Counted from the first letter of the stretch, positions 25,411 through 34,579 are shown. The stretch is 64,000 nucleotides of DNA from Shewanella algae (GCF_009183365.2 NZ_CP068230.1:1517001-1581000); one strand, 5' to 3'. The notes: generated by a model not told the origin, from the letters alone. Program-made: numbers and translations.

Positions 25411-25803
25411 CCTTAAACCGTTGGTGATTTTGCAGAAACAGGCCTAAGCCTGCCGTAGGCATGCCTGGCAACCGCAGTTTTTGCATGAACCTCGCAGATT
25501 AGTCGTCTCAGAAAGGCTCATCTCCAAAAATCCGTCGTTATTTATCAGAGACTGACACCCTGCAACGAGCTTCCTTGCAGCTCAGAAAGTGGTTTGGATG
25601 TTCTGTCTATTTAGATGGCCAAATTCACTATGCCACTACAGTTTTGGGCTTTAAAGCCACGATGGCCACATGACCAACTCAACGTTTTCCCAAAGAGAAA
25701 ACTATCAGAGAACAAAATCATTAATTTGAAGCGCCTGAATCGGCAGTGGATGGGTTCCAAAAGAAGCTTGAGATTTGTGCAAGCAGGCACAAAAAGAAAA
25801 TGC
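25411..25803. other. Non-coding segment between Y1 transposase and tRNA-Arg
   Basis: No supported gene. A REP-like imperfect hairpin (GCCTGCCGTAGGC, 25448-25460) lies 38 bp after the transposase gene, as expected near a RAYT gene, but no second copy was recognised in the window. The 86-codon plus frame at 25615-25875 runs antisense into the tRNA and is an artefact. Confidence 0.45.
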
Positions 25804-25879
<76 letters not shown>

Positions 25880-25934
25880 ACGCCAGTGATTATACTGGTT
25901 TTCACCCGGATGAAAAGGCTTTGGATTTAATTGC

Positions 25935-27092
25935 TTAAATCTTAATCGCGATGTCATTCACCTGAATGTTGAGGGCGGCATTTTCACCGCTGAGCACTGC
26001 GGTGGCACTTTCCTCTGTGACTTGATCTATGGTGATTTTCGCCCGGGTTTCTCCGGCCACGGCGCGCATCTGGTTCATGCGGTCGGGCAGGTTTTGTTGC
26101 AGCACGATTTGGAACTGATCGCCAACGCGGATGCCGTTGCGTCGCCCCAGGTTGAGTATCACTCTATCTTGTTGGCGCACGACTATCTGCGCCAGCAGAG
26201 GTCTACAGGCCAGTGCCATATCGATATCTTTACTGGCATTGGCCAGCACCTTATCTATGGCCTGCCCATAACTGGCACGCCAGAATCTGTCGCTGTTGGG
26301 GGCGACGGATTCATTTTTGGCAAACTCCCAGGGTGCGGAAATGCTGTAGTTCTGATACCAGATCTGCTCGCCGCTGATCCCATGATAGAGGCTGAGCTGC
26401 AACTGAAACAGTCGCTGCGGCTCGCTGTCCCACAGGCCCATAAAGCCGGACTCGGCCGGTTCGGTGGAGATATCTATGATTTGCGGCAGCAACAGATACT
26501 GGCTGTCGGTAATTTCACTTATCCAGGTCGGCAAACGGTAACCCCGGATATTGATAAGTTCTTCTTTGATATCAAGCCGCTCTTTGGCATGTAAGTGGGC
26601 AAAACTGGTGGAGGATTGTTTATCCAGCGTTGCCGCTATCCGCTCGGACAGGCTTCGCTGGAAGTTTTCCAACTGACCATAACGCAGTTGGCTTCTGTCC
26701 TTAATACTGGCCTGTGGCACCAGGATAGCGGCCTTGATGGCTGAGCTTTGGCACTTGTTATCCGGGCCATCGAGAATATCGAGCCGCATAACCACCTTGA
26801 GCTTGTCTCCCTGGCGCATTTCGCTGACCAGTTCGACACTGCTTATCTGCGCCTGACTGGAGAGGCTGAAATCGTTTTGGGTCAAGCGCCCCTGGCTGAC
26901 ACTCTGGGTTGATTGAAAACTGCCGCCACGGGAGAGCAAGGCCATGTTGATGGCGTTGTCCATTGCCGCTTCCCGTGCCTGGGTCAAATTGCCATTGATT
27001 ATTTTGGCTTCACCTCGGGCCTCGGTCCACTCTGCCATGGCGTTCAGGCTGATGCCAAGCAGCGGCAGCAAGAGCAAGGGGCGCAATCTCAT
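25935..27092 (-). CDS. flgT: Flagellar H/T-ring assembly protein FlgT
   Basis: 385 residues from ATG 27092 (GAGGA upstream), giving a clean signal peptide MRLRPLLLLPLLGISLNAMA before EWTEARGEA; an earlier in-frame ATG at 27167 would add 25 residues ahead of the signal and is rejected. FlgT is periplasmic and builds the H-ring around the LP-ring and helps incorporate MotX/Y in polar sodium-type motors. Visible parts: N-terminal FlgT-N (to about 100), middle domain, and a C-terminal SH3-like part with RVILNLGRRNGIRVGDQF near residues 312-329. The neighbouring divergent flgO-flgP pair is the normal partner set in Vibrio and Shewanella. Confidence 0.92.
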   Translation of the reverse strand: MRLRPLLLLPLLGISLNAMAEWTEARGEAKIINGNLTQAREAAMDNAINMALLSRGGSFQSTQSVSQGRLTQNDFSLSSQAQISSVELVSEMRQGDKLKVVMRLDILDGPDNKCQSSAIKAAILVPQASIKDRSQLRYGQLENFQRSLSERIAATLDKQSSTSFAHLHAKERLDIKEELINIRGYRLPTWISEITDSQYLLLPQIIDISTEPAESGFMGLWDSEPQRLFQLQLSLYHGISGEQIWYQNYSISAPWEFAKNESVAPNSDRFWRASYGQAIDKVLANASKDIDMALACRPLLAQIVVRQQDRVILNLGRRNGIRVGDQFQIVLQQNLPDRMNQMRAVAGETRAKITIDQVTEESATAVLSGENAALNIQVNDIAIKI

Positions 27093-27436
27093 AAGACGGT
27101 TCCTCAAAATAGGAGTCAGGGTGACGGAATTTTGCCGCCACTTAAACTGGTATCGCTTGCTATTCAAATTTTATGCCAGCGCCATCCATTCACAGCTGAT
27201 GCAGAGCAGTTTGCGACCATAACTAAAGCGCGGCAAGAGTTTGCCGATAAGGGAACTGAGAATATAAGTTCCCATTGCCCGCCAGTGGGTAAATTGAAGG
27301 GGCAAATGAGGGTGTGGGTAATGAAAAGGCGTAGATAAGCCCCTTAAACATCTTCGTAAAAGCCTGTAATAAGCTGCCAGGCAACTGGGTTTGTTCGCCG
27401 GTGTCATCTGTTTGTACTTGGTCTGCAGGCCTAAGG

Positions 27437-27696
27437 AAGGTGCGAATAAGTCCTCGTGGCACTCTGGCTTGCACAGCAATTGGCGTTCAAGGCATCTGAC
27501 TGAAGGCATGCCGGGGCCTGTCAAAGTCGGATAACGCAGAAAGCCGGTTGCTGTGAAAGCCCCGAAGGGCGTGGCTTACAGGCCTGCCTGCTGTGTTGTG
27601 CTTCTTGCAAAGGACTAAGGCCATTTGCGGCGAACCACGCCTTGCATCCAAGCCCGTAAGCCGACGCAGAGCACACATGGGACTTGCTCGCACCTT
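27437..27696. mobile_element. 260-bp MITE-like element upstream of flgO
   Basis: Ends AAGGTGCGAATAAGTCC (27437-27453) and, inverted, AAGGTGCGAGCAAGTCC (27696-27680) agree at 15 of 17 bases. The interior has no real gene. The left end recurs exactly for 19 bp at 28980-28998, which shows a dispersed repeat. It occupies most of the middle of the 808-bp flgT-flgO space; the remainder (27093-27436, 27697-27900) shows only a possible sigma-54 element. Confidence 0.65.
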
Positions 27697-27708
27697 CCCT
27701 AACTTAGG

Positions 27709-27725
27709 TTGGTATTTTATTTGCA
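27709..27725 (+). promoter_or_regulatory. Possible sigma-54 promoter for flgO-flgP
   Basis: TTGGTATTTTATTTGCA has GG and GC elements ten bases apart (27711-27712 and 27723-27724), with -12 TTGCA perfect and -24 TGGTAT imperfect. It lies 13 bp outside the MITE-like element and 175 bp before flgO. Confidence 0.45.
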
Positions 27726-27900
27726 TAGCTTTACCCCAGTGTAAGGAACTTGGCGCTAATCGAGTTAGCCGTGGTGCTTAATGACAACCTCGGAGAAAGC
27801 GCGGCATAAGTCAGGTCGGTCAAGGTTCACGCCAGGTCCAAGAGTCGCCAGGTTCCTCAATAAAGCAAGTGCCCGCCAGGGTACAAGTGGGATGGATATT

Positions 27901-28509
27901 ATGTATAAAGCCCTGTGTATATTGCCTTTACTCTTGCTGCCTGCTTGCAGCATGACTTCGCCGCAACAGCAGGCCGAGGTCAAGTCGCAAGCGGCGCCAG
28001 TCAATCTATTGGCGCAGCAGTTGGTTGATGAGTTGGTAGCTCATAATGACGCTCTCAAGTCGACCCAGCCGCTATTGGTGATGACACCTGTGATGGTGGA
28101 AGACATGCTGAGCAGCAATGCGCTCGCTTCACAACTGCAGCAGGGGCTGATGACGGCCTTTCATCAGCGCGGTTTCAACCTGGTGGATTTGAACCTGGCC
28201 GATGCGGTGCGGGTAACGCCACAGGGGGATTTCATCCTTACCCGTGATTGGCAGCAACTGCCGACCGATATTGCGGTGGAGCATGTACTGGTCACCAGCA
28301 TGAGTCAGGCTAAAGGTGAAATGCTGTTCAACAGCCGAATTGTCAACGTCAACAACAACCGGGTGCTTTCGGCAGCCGGTGTGCGGGTACAGGAGCAAGA
28401 GCTGCCCGGCTACCTGGCGCCTTCCAATAAGGTGGTGTCAAAAGAAGGGCTGCTTTATCGCTACGAAAGCCGTGGTGAGGATAAGGGCCGGATAGTGGGA
28501 GACAAGTAA
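27901..28509 (+). CDS. flgO: Flagellar outer-membrane lipoprotein FlgO
   Basis: 202 residues from ATG 27901. Earlier in-frame starts (27781, 27892) add a basic leader that would disturb the signal. Lipobox LPAC with Cys16 after MYKALCILPLLLLPAC, so an outer-membrane lipoprotein is expected. The body matches the FlgO family, with a LNLADAVRVTPQGDF stretch around residues 100-115. FlgO and FlgP support the stability of the sheathed or polar flagellum basal region in Vibrio and relatives. Stop and next start overlap by one base (TAATG). Confidence 0.88.
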   Translation: MYKALCILPLLLLPACSMTSPQQQAEVKSQAAPVNLLAQQLVDELVAHNDALKSTQPLLVMTPVMVEDMLSSNALASQLQQGLMTAFHQRGFNLVDLNLADAVRVTPQGDFILTRDWQQLPTDIAVEHVLVTSMSQAKGEMLFNSRIVNVNNNRVLSAAGVRVQEQELPGYLAPSNKVVSKEGLLYRYESRGEDKGRIVGDK

Positions 28510-28976
28510 TGAAGCATTGGAACAAAACACTGTCATTGGCCACGCTGGCGCTGGCGTTAATTCTGGGTGGCTGCGCCGATAAGGACAGATATGTGCAGTG
28601 GGAGACTGAGGCGCCGAGCAGTTTTCCCAAGTTGACGGCAATAGGCTATGCCCCGCTGGCCAGCCAACCGGCCAAGGAACAGTCGCAAAAGGTGCTGATG
28701 GCGATGCAGGCATCCAAGATTGCCGCTTATCGTGAATTGGCCGAACAGGTCTATGGTCAGCGGTTGTCGGCCGACAGCAAGGTCAGTGACTGGATGCTGA
28801 AAGGCGATAATATCCAGGCCTCGGTTTCCGGGGTGATCCGCGGTGCCAAGGTAGTGCGCAGTTATCCGGCCGGAGATCATTATGTGACCGAACTGGAGCT
28901 GGATTTCGCCCAGGTGTGGGATCTGTATCAGCAGCAAAATCGCCCCCAGCGAGTCAAAGAGATCACTTATTTTTAG
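28509..28976 (+). CDS. flgP: Flagellar outer-membrane lipoprotein FlgP (LPP20 family)
   Basis: 155 residues. Signal with lipobox LGGC (Cys22), then an LPP20-type fold: ASKIAAYRELAEQVYGQRL near 73-91, and VSGVIRGAKVV near 110-120. FlgP forms an outer-membrane-associated ring structure in the polar flagellar basal disk region. One-base overlap with flgO shows translational coupling. Followed by a repeat and a terminator. Confidence 0.9.
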   Translation: MKHWNKTLSLATLALALILGGCADKDRYVQWETEAPSSFPKLTAIGYAPLASQPAKEQSQKVLMAMQASKIAAYRELAEQVYGQRLSADSKVSDWMLKGDNIQASVSGVIRGAKVVRSYPAGDHYVTELELDFAQVWDLYQQQNRPQRVKEITYF

Positions 28977-28979
28977 GCT

Positions 28980-29030
28980 GGTGCGAATAAGTCCTCGTTT
29001 GTAAATTTTGTAGAGAGAGTGGCTCGCACC
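28980..29030. repeat. Short copy of the GGTGCGAATAAGTCC repeat
   Basis: A 51-bp segment bounded by GGTGCGA (28980) and TCGCACC (29024-29030). Its first 19 bp equal 27439-27457 in the larger element upstream of flgO. Likely an internally deleted copy, directly after the flgP stop. Confidence 0.6.
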
Positions 29031-29048
29031 TTCAATTGGCATAAGCAA

Positions 29049-29075
29049 AAAGCAGCCTTGTTTGGCTGCTTTTTT
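29049..29075 (+). terminator. Terminator after flgOP
   Basis: AAGCAGCC (29050-29057), 6-base loop, GGCTGCTT (29064-29071) and a T run. A run of A on the other side makes it potentially bidirectional, but the nearest minus-strand genes read away from it. The 29076-29271 remainder shows no gene. Confidence 0.85.
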
Positions 29076-29271
29076 GTGGCCTTTTATGGCTTAAGATGCG
29101 TTGCTGAATTGAGGGCTGAGCTTTACGTTCTGAGCCGAGCTTTGCGTTCCGGGTCGAGTACCCAGAGTAACCACCTTGATTTCAGACTAGGGCAGGGGGC
29201 CACAGGAGGTGATTCTCGCTAAAGAGTTGAGCTTACGCAATAAGCTATAAGCAACAGCAGCCGGGTCTTAA

Positions 29272-29703
29272 TCAAGCCTTGAGATCATTACCCAGAGTGG
29301 CGATGGTTGAGGTTTTGCCCTTGCCGTCATAGGTCAGGCTGGAGGCGTTACGGCTGACCTGCAGCGCTTGCGCCAGGCGATTGATACTGGCCATGCTCAG
29401 TTCTATCAGGCCGGCATTTTCCTGATTGCGCAGTTGGCAAGCGGCCAATAGTTCGCGAGCTTCACTGACCTGTTCGGCCAATGGTGGCTGACTGAGTTTG
29501 ACTTGTTCAGGATGAGAAGAGAGCGCTTCATCTACCGCCTTGACCTCATTGAGTAGGTCGCCCTTGTCTTTGGCCAGTTGCAGCAGATTATCGGCATTGC
29601 GATCCAGCAGGGCGTTTTTTTCCTGCTCAATCAAGTTCAGCAGACGCTCGAGTTGAGTCGTCTGCTGTGCTATCAGGCTGGTGATATCCGGGGTATCAGG
29701 CAT
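29272..29703 (-). CDS. flgN: Flagellar hook-filament junction export chaperone FlgN
   Basis: 143 residues, almost wholly helical, with a LLDRNADNLLQLAKDKGDLL region near 32-51 and a C-terminal helix NRLAQALQVSRNAS with the typical YDGKG tail. FlgN binds FlgK and FlgL in the cytoplasm and carries them to the export gate. One-base overlap with flgM (TGATG). Same-direction flgA-flgM-flgN arrangement is standard. Confidence 0.88.
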   Translation of the reverse strand: MPDTPDITSLIAQQTTQLERLLNLIEQEKNALLDRNADNLLQLAKDKGDLLNEVKAVDEALSSHPEQVKLSQPPLAEQVSEARELLAACQLRNQENAGLIELSMASINRLAQALQVSRNASSLTYDGKGKTSTIATLGNDLKA

Positions 29704-30023
29704 CAGGACCCTTTATTGAGTTCGTTCAGTTCTGATTCGAATTGAGATATGTTGGCTGCCAGTTTTTCCGGGTCAACCTTATATCTGCCTTCGGCGATCG
29801 CCAATTTAATTTCGGTGATCTTCTTTTGATCTATTTCCGGCAGGGAGGCCATTTTACTCTGTACTCCTTGCAGTTGCTGCGCCTGTTGTGACACCACAAC
29901 AGAGTCAGCTTTCTGCGGAGCAGCACCTTGCTGAGCTGTTTGGCTGCTCTGAGCTGTGTTCTTGGGGACTGAACCTGTGTTCACCCTGGGTTGATTTTGC
30001 AGTTGTTTAATATCCATAGCCAT
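29703..30023 (-). CDS. flgM: Anti-sigma-28 factor FlgM
   Basis: 106 residues, with a low-complexity Gln/Ala/Ser N-terminal half (disordered and exported) and a C-terminal FliA-binding part with KITEIKLAIAEGRYKVDPEK near 68-87, the family core. Start ATG 30023 has GGAG at five-base spacing. FlgM holds FliA until the hook is complete and is then secreted. A perfect sigma-28 promoter lies 37 bp upstream, giving autoregulation. Confidence 0.92.
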   Translation of the reverse strand: MAMDIKQLQNQPRVNTGSVPKNTAQSSQTAQQGAAPQKADSVVVSQQAQQLQGVQSKMASLPEIDQKKITEIKLAIAEGRYKVDPEKLAANISQFESELNELNKGS

Positions 30024-30059
30024 CTCGGCTCCAGCCTTTTCTCTGATTACCTTGCTGTC

Positions 30060-30086
30060 TTATCGGCACCGCCAAGGGGAACTTTA
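30060..30086 (-). promoter_or_regulatory. Sigma-28 (FliA) promoter of flgM-flgN
   Basis: On the minus strand TAAA, fifteen bases, GCCGATAA: full consensus at both elements (TAAA at 30086-30083, GCCGATAA at 30067-30060). Confidence 0.85.
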
Positions 30087-30093
30087 GCATTTT

Positions 30094-30801
30094 TTACATT
30101 CGAACTTCCACTTCGCCCACATTGGTGACAGTAGCCTCCAACACTTTGTCTGAGCGAGTGTTTTTTACCCGAATCTGTTCCCCAAGGTTACCATCATGCA
30201 GGGCTTCACCAACAGTTTTTATTTGAAACTTCTCGTTACGGGCATAGATGGAGACTCTGTCACCTTTGCAGACAAAGCAGAGATTGGCGGCAAATACCGG
30301 ATAGTCTTTGGCTATGCGCCGCTTGAGGCGGGTACCTGTGACTGTGGCTATATCGTCAAATTGCGCGCCGCGCAAACTGGTTTCATCTATGTAACGCAGC
30401 GCCAGATTTTCCGGCCCAAGCACAGTGCCCGGGGCCAGTGTCTGGGTAGCCACTACCACAGGGTAACTGATATCCACCCGCACCGAGACATAGATTTGCC
30501 ACGGGTAGCTGAGCTCCGGACTGTTACAACCTATGCGTACCGTATTGTTGCGACTTATCTCTCTGTCGCTGGCAAGTTCGGCCGTCAAAGGCGAATTGCA
30601 TCTGGGGGGCGTGAGCCTCGAATCCAGTCGCTGCGGCGTGATGGTAATTTGAGCATTCTCGGCCGCCAGCACTTTTTTGGCAACTGCCTCTTTAGCCAGG
30701 CTTTCTACGGCCGATATACTGGGAACAAAGCTATTCTCTGCCGCCACCGCTGGGATGGGCATTAAAATTGTAGCCAAAATGTACGCAAAATTTACTTTCA
30801 T
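30094..30801 (-). CDS. flgA: Flagellar P-ring formation chaperone FlgA
   Basis: 235 residues. Signal peptide MKVNFAYILATILMPIPAVAA, then the FlgA region with a SAF-type segment: VVATQTLAPGTVLGPENL near 122-139 and RLKRRIAKDYPV near 162-173. A periplasmic chaperone for FlgI assembly. Separated from flgM by 70 bp containing the flgM sigma-28 promoter; it presumably has its own promoter in the 187-bp space shared with divergent cheV. Confidence 0.9.
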   Translation of the reverse strand: MKVNFAYILATILMPIPAVAAENSFVPSISAVESLAKEAVAKKVLAAENAQITITPQRLDSRLTPPRCNSPLTAELASDREISRNNTVRIGCNSPELSYPWQIYVSVRVDISYPVVVATQTLAPGTVLGPENLALRYIDETSLRGAQFDDIATVTGTRLKRRIAKDYPVFAANLCFVCKGDRVSIYARNEKFQIKTVGEALHDGNLGEQIRVKNTRSDKVLEATVTNVGEVEVRM

Positions 30802-30988
30802 AATGAACGGGCTAGCTTGTCTCGCCAGATTACACCTATACTTTCAATGATTCGCGGATCCCAGTGCTGGCTTCACCACAGGTTTAGTCAGAAATTTGAC
30901 TGAGACCCAGTGTCTTGGACAAAGCAAATAGTATGCCTGTCTGCGTGACAGCAGGTATTTATCAATACAAAGACAACAAGGCAGCCTT

Positions 30989-31909
30989 ATGTCGAGCATT
31001 CTTGAATCAGTCAACAAGCGCACTCAACTGGTCGGACAAAACCGTCTCGAACTTCTGTTGTTTAAACTCAACGGCAGGCAAAGGTTCGGGATCAACGTGT
31101 TCAAGGTTAAAGAGGTTCTGCAGTGCCCACCGCTGACGGCACTGCCCAAGTTGAACTCCTTCGTTAAGGGCGTGGCCCATATTCGCGGCACCACAGTGTC
31201 GGTTATCGACCTCAGTGCGGCGACCGGCGGCAAACCCATAGATGATGTCAAGGATTGCTTCATCATTATTTCCGAGTACAACCGCAGCGTGCAGGGCTTT
31301 CTGGTGAAGTCTGTCGAGCGGATCATCAATATGAACTGGGAGTCCATCATGCCGCCACCGGAAGGGGCAGGGCGATACTCCTACCTGACCGCGGTGACCG
31401 AAATCGAAGGTGAGTTGGTTGAAATTCTCGATGTTGAGAAAATTCTCGATGAAATTTCGCCGGTTAAGACAGACATCAGTCAGGAAATCGATGAATCTCT
31501 CACAATCGACAGAGAGCAGCACTATCATATTATGGTGATTGACGACTCTTCAGTGGCCCGTAAGCAGATCATTCGGGCGCTGTCTTCGTTGAACCTGCAG
31601 ATAGATACTGCCAAAGATGGCCGGGAAGCGCTGGATAAGTTGAAAAGTATCGCGTCGGAGATGGACAATGTCGCCGATGAGATCCCGCTGATTATTTCAG
31701 ATATTGAGATGCCGGAAATGGATGGCTACACCCTGACCGCCGAGATCCGTGATGATCCCAAGCTGAAACATATCAAGGTGGTGTTGCATACCTCGTTGAG
31801 TGGGGTGTTCAACCAGGCCATGGTGCAAAAAGTGGGCGCCAACGATTTTATTGCCAAGTTCAACCCCGATGAATTGGCATCGGCAGTTAACAAGCATCTG
31901 AGTTTATAG
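30989..31909 (+). CDS. cheV: Chemotaxis coupling/response protein CheV
   Basis: 306 residues. N-terminal CheW-like domain (about 10-160) with ELLLFKLNGRQRFGINVFKV and HIRGTTVSVIDLS, then a receiver domain (about 178-306) with DDS acidic pair, phospho-acceptor in LIISDIEMPEMDGYTL, Thr in LHTSLSG and Lys in IAKFN. CheV couples receptors to CheA and is tuned by phosphorylation. Divergent from flgA, followed by cheR 144 bp on, the usual order before flgB in polar flagellar clusters. Confidence 0.94.
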   Translation: MSSILESVNKRTQLVGQNRLELLLFKLNGRQRFGINVFKVKEVLQCPPLTALPKLNSFVKGVAHIRGTTVSVIDLSAATGGKPIDDVKDCFIIISEYNRSVQGFLVKSVERIINMNWESIMPPPEGAGRYSYLTAVTEIEGELVEILDVEKILDEISPVKTDISQEIDESLTIDREQHYHIMVIDDSSVARKQIIRALSSLNLQIDTAKDGREALDKLKSIASEMDNVADEIPLIISDIEMPEMDGYTLTAEIRDDPKLKHIKVVLHTSLSGVFNQAMVQKVGANDFIAKFNPDELASAVNKHLSL

Positions 31910-32053
31910 TCGCTGTCTGCTGTGGATTTTTATGACTATAGTGAGTTTGATGTCTTGTGTTGCAAATGGGGCTGGGGTATAACGCTGACCCAGTTTTTAA
32001 ATGGCGCTGCATTGAGTTGCAGCGACGTTTTCACGGATAGTTAGGACACTAAG

Positions 32054-32887
32054 GTGCCAGATAAATCTCTCGCAGAAACTGAGTACAATCAATTCAGGCT
32101 GTTTCTTGAACAGCACAGTGGCATTGTATTGGGTGAGAACAAACAGTATTTGGTTCGCAGCCGTTTGGCGCCTTTGATGGGGAAATATGGCTTGCCATCC
32201 CTGTCGGACGTAGTTAAGCAGTCGATGCGGCCCACCGAGCGTCAGTTACGCGCTGAAGTCGTCGATGCCATGACCACCAACGAAACCCTGTGGTTTCGGG
32301 ACAAGTATCCTTTTGACCTGCTCGGCAATACATTGTTGCCCGGTTATGCCAAGCTGGGGCGGCCGTTGAAGATTTGGTCGGCAGCCTGTTCATCCGGCCA
32401 GGAACCCTATTCACTGGCGATGACAGTGCTTGAATATCAGCAGCGTAAGCCGGGTGCTTTGCCGGGGGGCGCCATGATTCAGGCCACAGATTTGTCGCCG
32501 TCCATGCTGGAGCGTTGTAAAAACGCCGAGTACGATAAGCTGGCGTTGGCCCGCGGCCTGTCTGAAGAGCGCAAGCGTCAGTTTTTTGAAGCCCTGCCCA
32601 ACGGCAATATGCGGGTTAAAGACAATGTGCGTCGTTTGGTGAGTTTTCGGGCCCACAACCTGCTTGAAAGCTACACCTTACTCGGCAAGTTCGACATCAT
32701 CTTTTGCCGCAACGTGCTTATCTATTTTGCGCCGGAGGCAAAGGCAAAAATACTGCGGCAATTTGCTGCCGCCCTTAATCCCAAGGGGATACTGTTTTTG
32801 GGCGCCAGTGAATCGATTGCCGGGTTGACCGATGAATTCGACATGGTGCGCTGTAACCCAGGCATCTATTATCAAAAGAAAAATTAA
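32054..32887 (+). CDS. cheR: Chemoreceptor glutamate methyltransferase CheR
   Basis: 277 residues from a GTG at 32054, with AGGA eight bases upstream. N-terminal helical CheR-N part, then TTNETLWFRD near 74-83 and the SAM site IWSAACSSGQEPYSLAM near 103-119, DLSPSMLERC, and IIFCRNVLIYF near 213-223. It methylates receptor glutamates for adaptation. No C-terminal pentapeptide-binding beta insertion could be judged. Ends before a terminator. Confidence 0.95.
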   Translation: MPDKSLAETEYNQFRLFLEQHSGIVLGENKQYLVRSRLAPLMGKYGLPSLSDVVKQSMRPTERQLRAEVVDAMTTNETLWFRDKYPFDLLGNTLLPGYAKLGRPLKIWSAACSSGQEPYSLAMTVLEYQQRKPGALPGGAMIQATDLSPSMLERCKNAEYDKLALARGLSEERKRQFFEALPNGNMRVKDNVRRLVSFRAHNLLESYTLLGKFDIIFCRNVLIYFAPEAKAKILRQFAAALNPKGILFLGASESIAGLTDEFDMVRCNPGIYYQKKN

Positions 32888-32922
32888 CCACCTAATCATT
32901 TGATTTTTAATTAGATAGTTTG

Positions 32923-32955
32923 AAAGGCTCGTCAACTTGGACGGGCCTTTTCTGT
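32923..32955 (+). terminator. Terminator after cheR
   Basis: AAAGGCTCGTC / GACGGGCCTTT hairpin (one T-G pair) with a short loop and T-rich tail. It separates cheR from the sigma-54 promoter of flgB. Confidence 0.8.
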
Positions 32956-33012
32956 TTTACCTTTCACCCTAACGGCCATCATCTTCTTATCTGTTATCCT
33001 CCACTCTATATC

Positions 33013-33028
33013 TGGCACAAAGCTTGCT
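33013..33028 (+). promoter_or_regulatory. Sigma-54 promoter of the flgB operon
   Basis: TGGCACAAAGCTTGCT is a full match to TGGCAC-N5-TTGCW, 35 bp before the flgB start codon. Confidence 0.9.
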
Positions 33029-33062
33029 TTGTTTTTGTCGAGTCATTGGAGGAGGCGGTTTT

Positions 33063-33461
33063 ATGGCGATCAGTTTCGATAAGGCCCTTGGCATACATCA
33101 ATACACTCTGGGCATTCGCGCCCAGCGTGCCGAAGTGCTTGCCAGCAATATAGCCAATGCCGATACCCCACATTATAAGGCTCGGGATGTTGATTTTTCC
33201 TCGGCGTTGCAGGCGGCAAAAGGGCGGCAACAGGGGATGAGCATGGCGGCAACTTCTGAAAAGCATTTCGACCTCAAGGCGCTGACAGCCCAGCATGTGC
33301 AGTATCGGGTGCCGGATCAACCGGACACGGGTGACGGCAATACTGTCGATATGCAAAAAGAGCAGCAGGCCTTTATGCAAAATGCGCTTGAATATCAGAT
33401 GTCGCTTGGGTTCCTCGACGGTAAGTTCGCCGGGATGAAAAAGGCATTGAAAGGAGATTAA
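33063..33461 (+). CDS. flgB: Flagellar proximal rod protein FlgB
   Basis: 132 residues from ATG 33063, with GGAGG upstream; the in-frame start at 33024 lies inside the sigma-54 promoter and is rejected. Rod signature SNIANADTPHYKARDVDF near 28-45. FlgB is exported and joins FliE to the rod. First gene of flgBCDE. Confidence 0.95.
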   Translation: MAISFDKALGIHQYTLGIRAQRAEVLASNIANADTPHYKARDVDFSSALQAAKGRQQGMSMAATSEKHFDLKALTAQHVQYRVPDQPDTGDGNTVDMQKEQQAFMQNALEYQMSLGFLDGKFAGMKKALKGD

Positions 33462-33463
33462 TC

Positions 33464-33880
33464 ATGAGCTTGTACAATATCTTCAATGTTGCGGGGTCGG
33501 GAATGTCGGCGCAGTCTGTGCGCTTGAACACCACCGCCAGTAACATAGCCAACGCAGATTCCGTCTCTTCCAGTATCGATAAGACCTACAAGGCGCGGCA
33601 TCCCATTTTTGAGGCCGAGCTGGCCAAGGCCAATGGTCAACAGCAGCAAGGCGCTGCGGTAAAGGTTAAGGGCATAGTGGAAAGCGATAAACCCTTGTTG
33701 AAAGAGTATTCGCCGGATCATCCCATGGCCGATGCCGATGGTTTTATCTACAAACCCAATGTCAATGTAGTGGAAGAGATGGCCGATATGATTTCCGCCT
33801 CCCGCTCCTATCAGATGAACGTCCAGGTGGCCGATGCAGCCAAGTCCATGCTGCAGCAGACCCTGAGAATGGGCAAATAA
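33464..33880 (+). CDS. flgC: Flagellar proximal rod protein FlgC
   Basis: 138 residues, two bases after flgB. N-terminal SNIANADS and C-terminal SRSYQMNVQVADAAKSM are the paired coiled-coil ends of the rod/hook family. Confidence 0.96.
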   Translation: MSLYNIFNVAGSGMSAQSVRLNTTASNIANADSVSSSIDKTYKARHPIFEAELAKANGQQQQGAAVKVKGIVESDKPLLKEYSPDHPMADADGFIYKPNVNVVEEMADMISASRSYQMNVQVADAAKSMLQQTLRMGK

Positions 33881-33895
33881 AGGGAGACATAGCCC

Positions 33896-34579
33896 ATGAG
33901 TGTAAGTTCAGTTAACCCCTTCCTCGACAGCATAAGCGTCAAAGGGGATTCGGAGACCAAGAAGAGCAATAACCAGCAGCTGACCCAGGAAGATTTCTTC
34001 TCGCTGCTGAGTAGGCAGTTGTCGATGCAGGATCCTTTCAAGCCTGTGGACAACGACCAGATGATTGCCCAGATGGCGTCGTTTTCTACCGTGGATGGTA
34101 TCTCCAAGCTCAACGAGGAGATAGTGAATCTCAACACGGTAATGACCTCGAGTCAGGCATTGCAGGCATCAGGCCTGGTGGGGCAGAAAGTGTTGATCCC
34201 GGCGGGCACCGGCTATGTTTCCGAGGAAGACCCGACGCTCAAAGGGGTGATCACATCGCCAGAGAAAATGCCTTCCATCAAGGTGACCGTTGAGGATGAA
34301 GCCGGCCAGGTAATCAAGACCTTTGATGTTGATGGCAGTGCCGGCGGCAACATAGACGTGGAATGGGACGGCCTGGATAAGGACGGTAAACCCGTTGAGG
34401 CCGGTATCTACACCATGAAGGCCAGCGGGGTTGTCGATGGCAAGTCCCAGGATCTTATTGTCAGTGCCTATGCCCACGTGACCAGTGTATCGCTCAACTC
34501 GGCCAGTGGTGCCGTGTTGAACCTAAGAGGTATTGGCGGGATCAGACTGGCCGACGTGCTGGCTGTTTCCGAAGTTTAA
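33896..34579 (+). CDS. flgD: Hook-capping scaffold protein FlgD
   Basis: 227 residues. N-terminal LTQEDFFSLLSRQLSMQDPF near 30-49 is the FlgD signature; the rest holds the beta-rich FlgD-Ig/tudor part (DVEWDGLDKDGKPVEAGIYT region). FlgD caps the growing hook and leaves the structure after. Follows flgC by 15 bp. Confidence 0.95.
   Translation: MSVSSVNPFLDSISVKGDSETKKSNNQQLTQEDFFSLLSRQLSMQDPFKPVDNDQMIAQMASFSTVDGISKLNEEIVNLNTVMTSSQALQASGLVGQKVLIPAGTGYVSEEDPTLKGVITSPEKMPSIKVTVEDEAGQVIKTFDVDGSAGGNIDVEWDGLDKDGKPVEAGIYTMKASGVVDGKSQDLIVSAYAHVTSVSLNSASGAVLNLRGIGGIRLADVLAVSEV

Noticed and set aside
27223..27726. Several 60-90 codon ORFs between flgT and flgO
   Set aside because: They fall on or across the inverted-repeat element and have no protein-like character.
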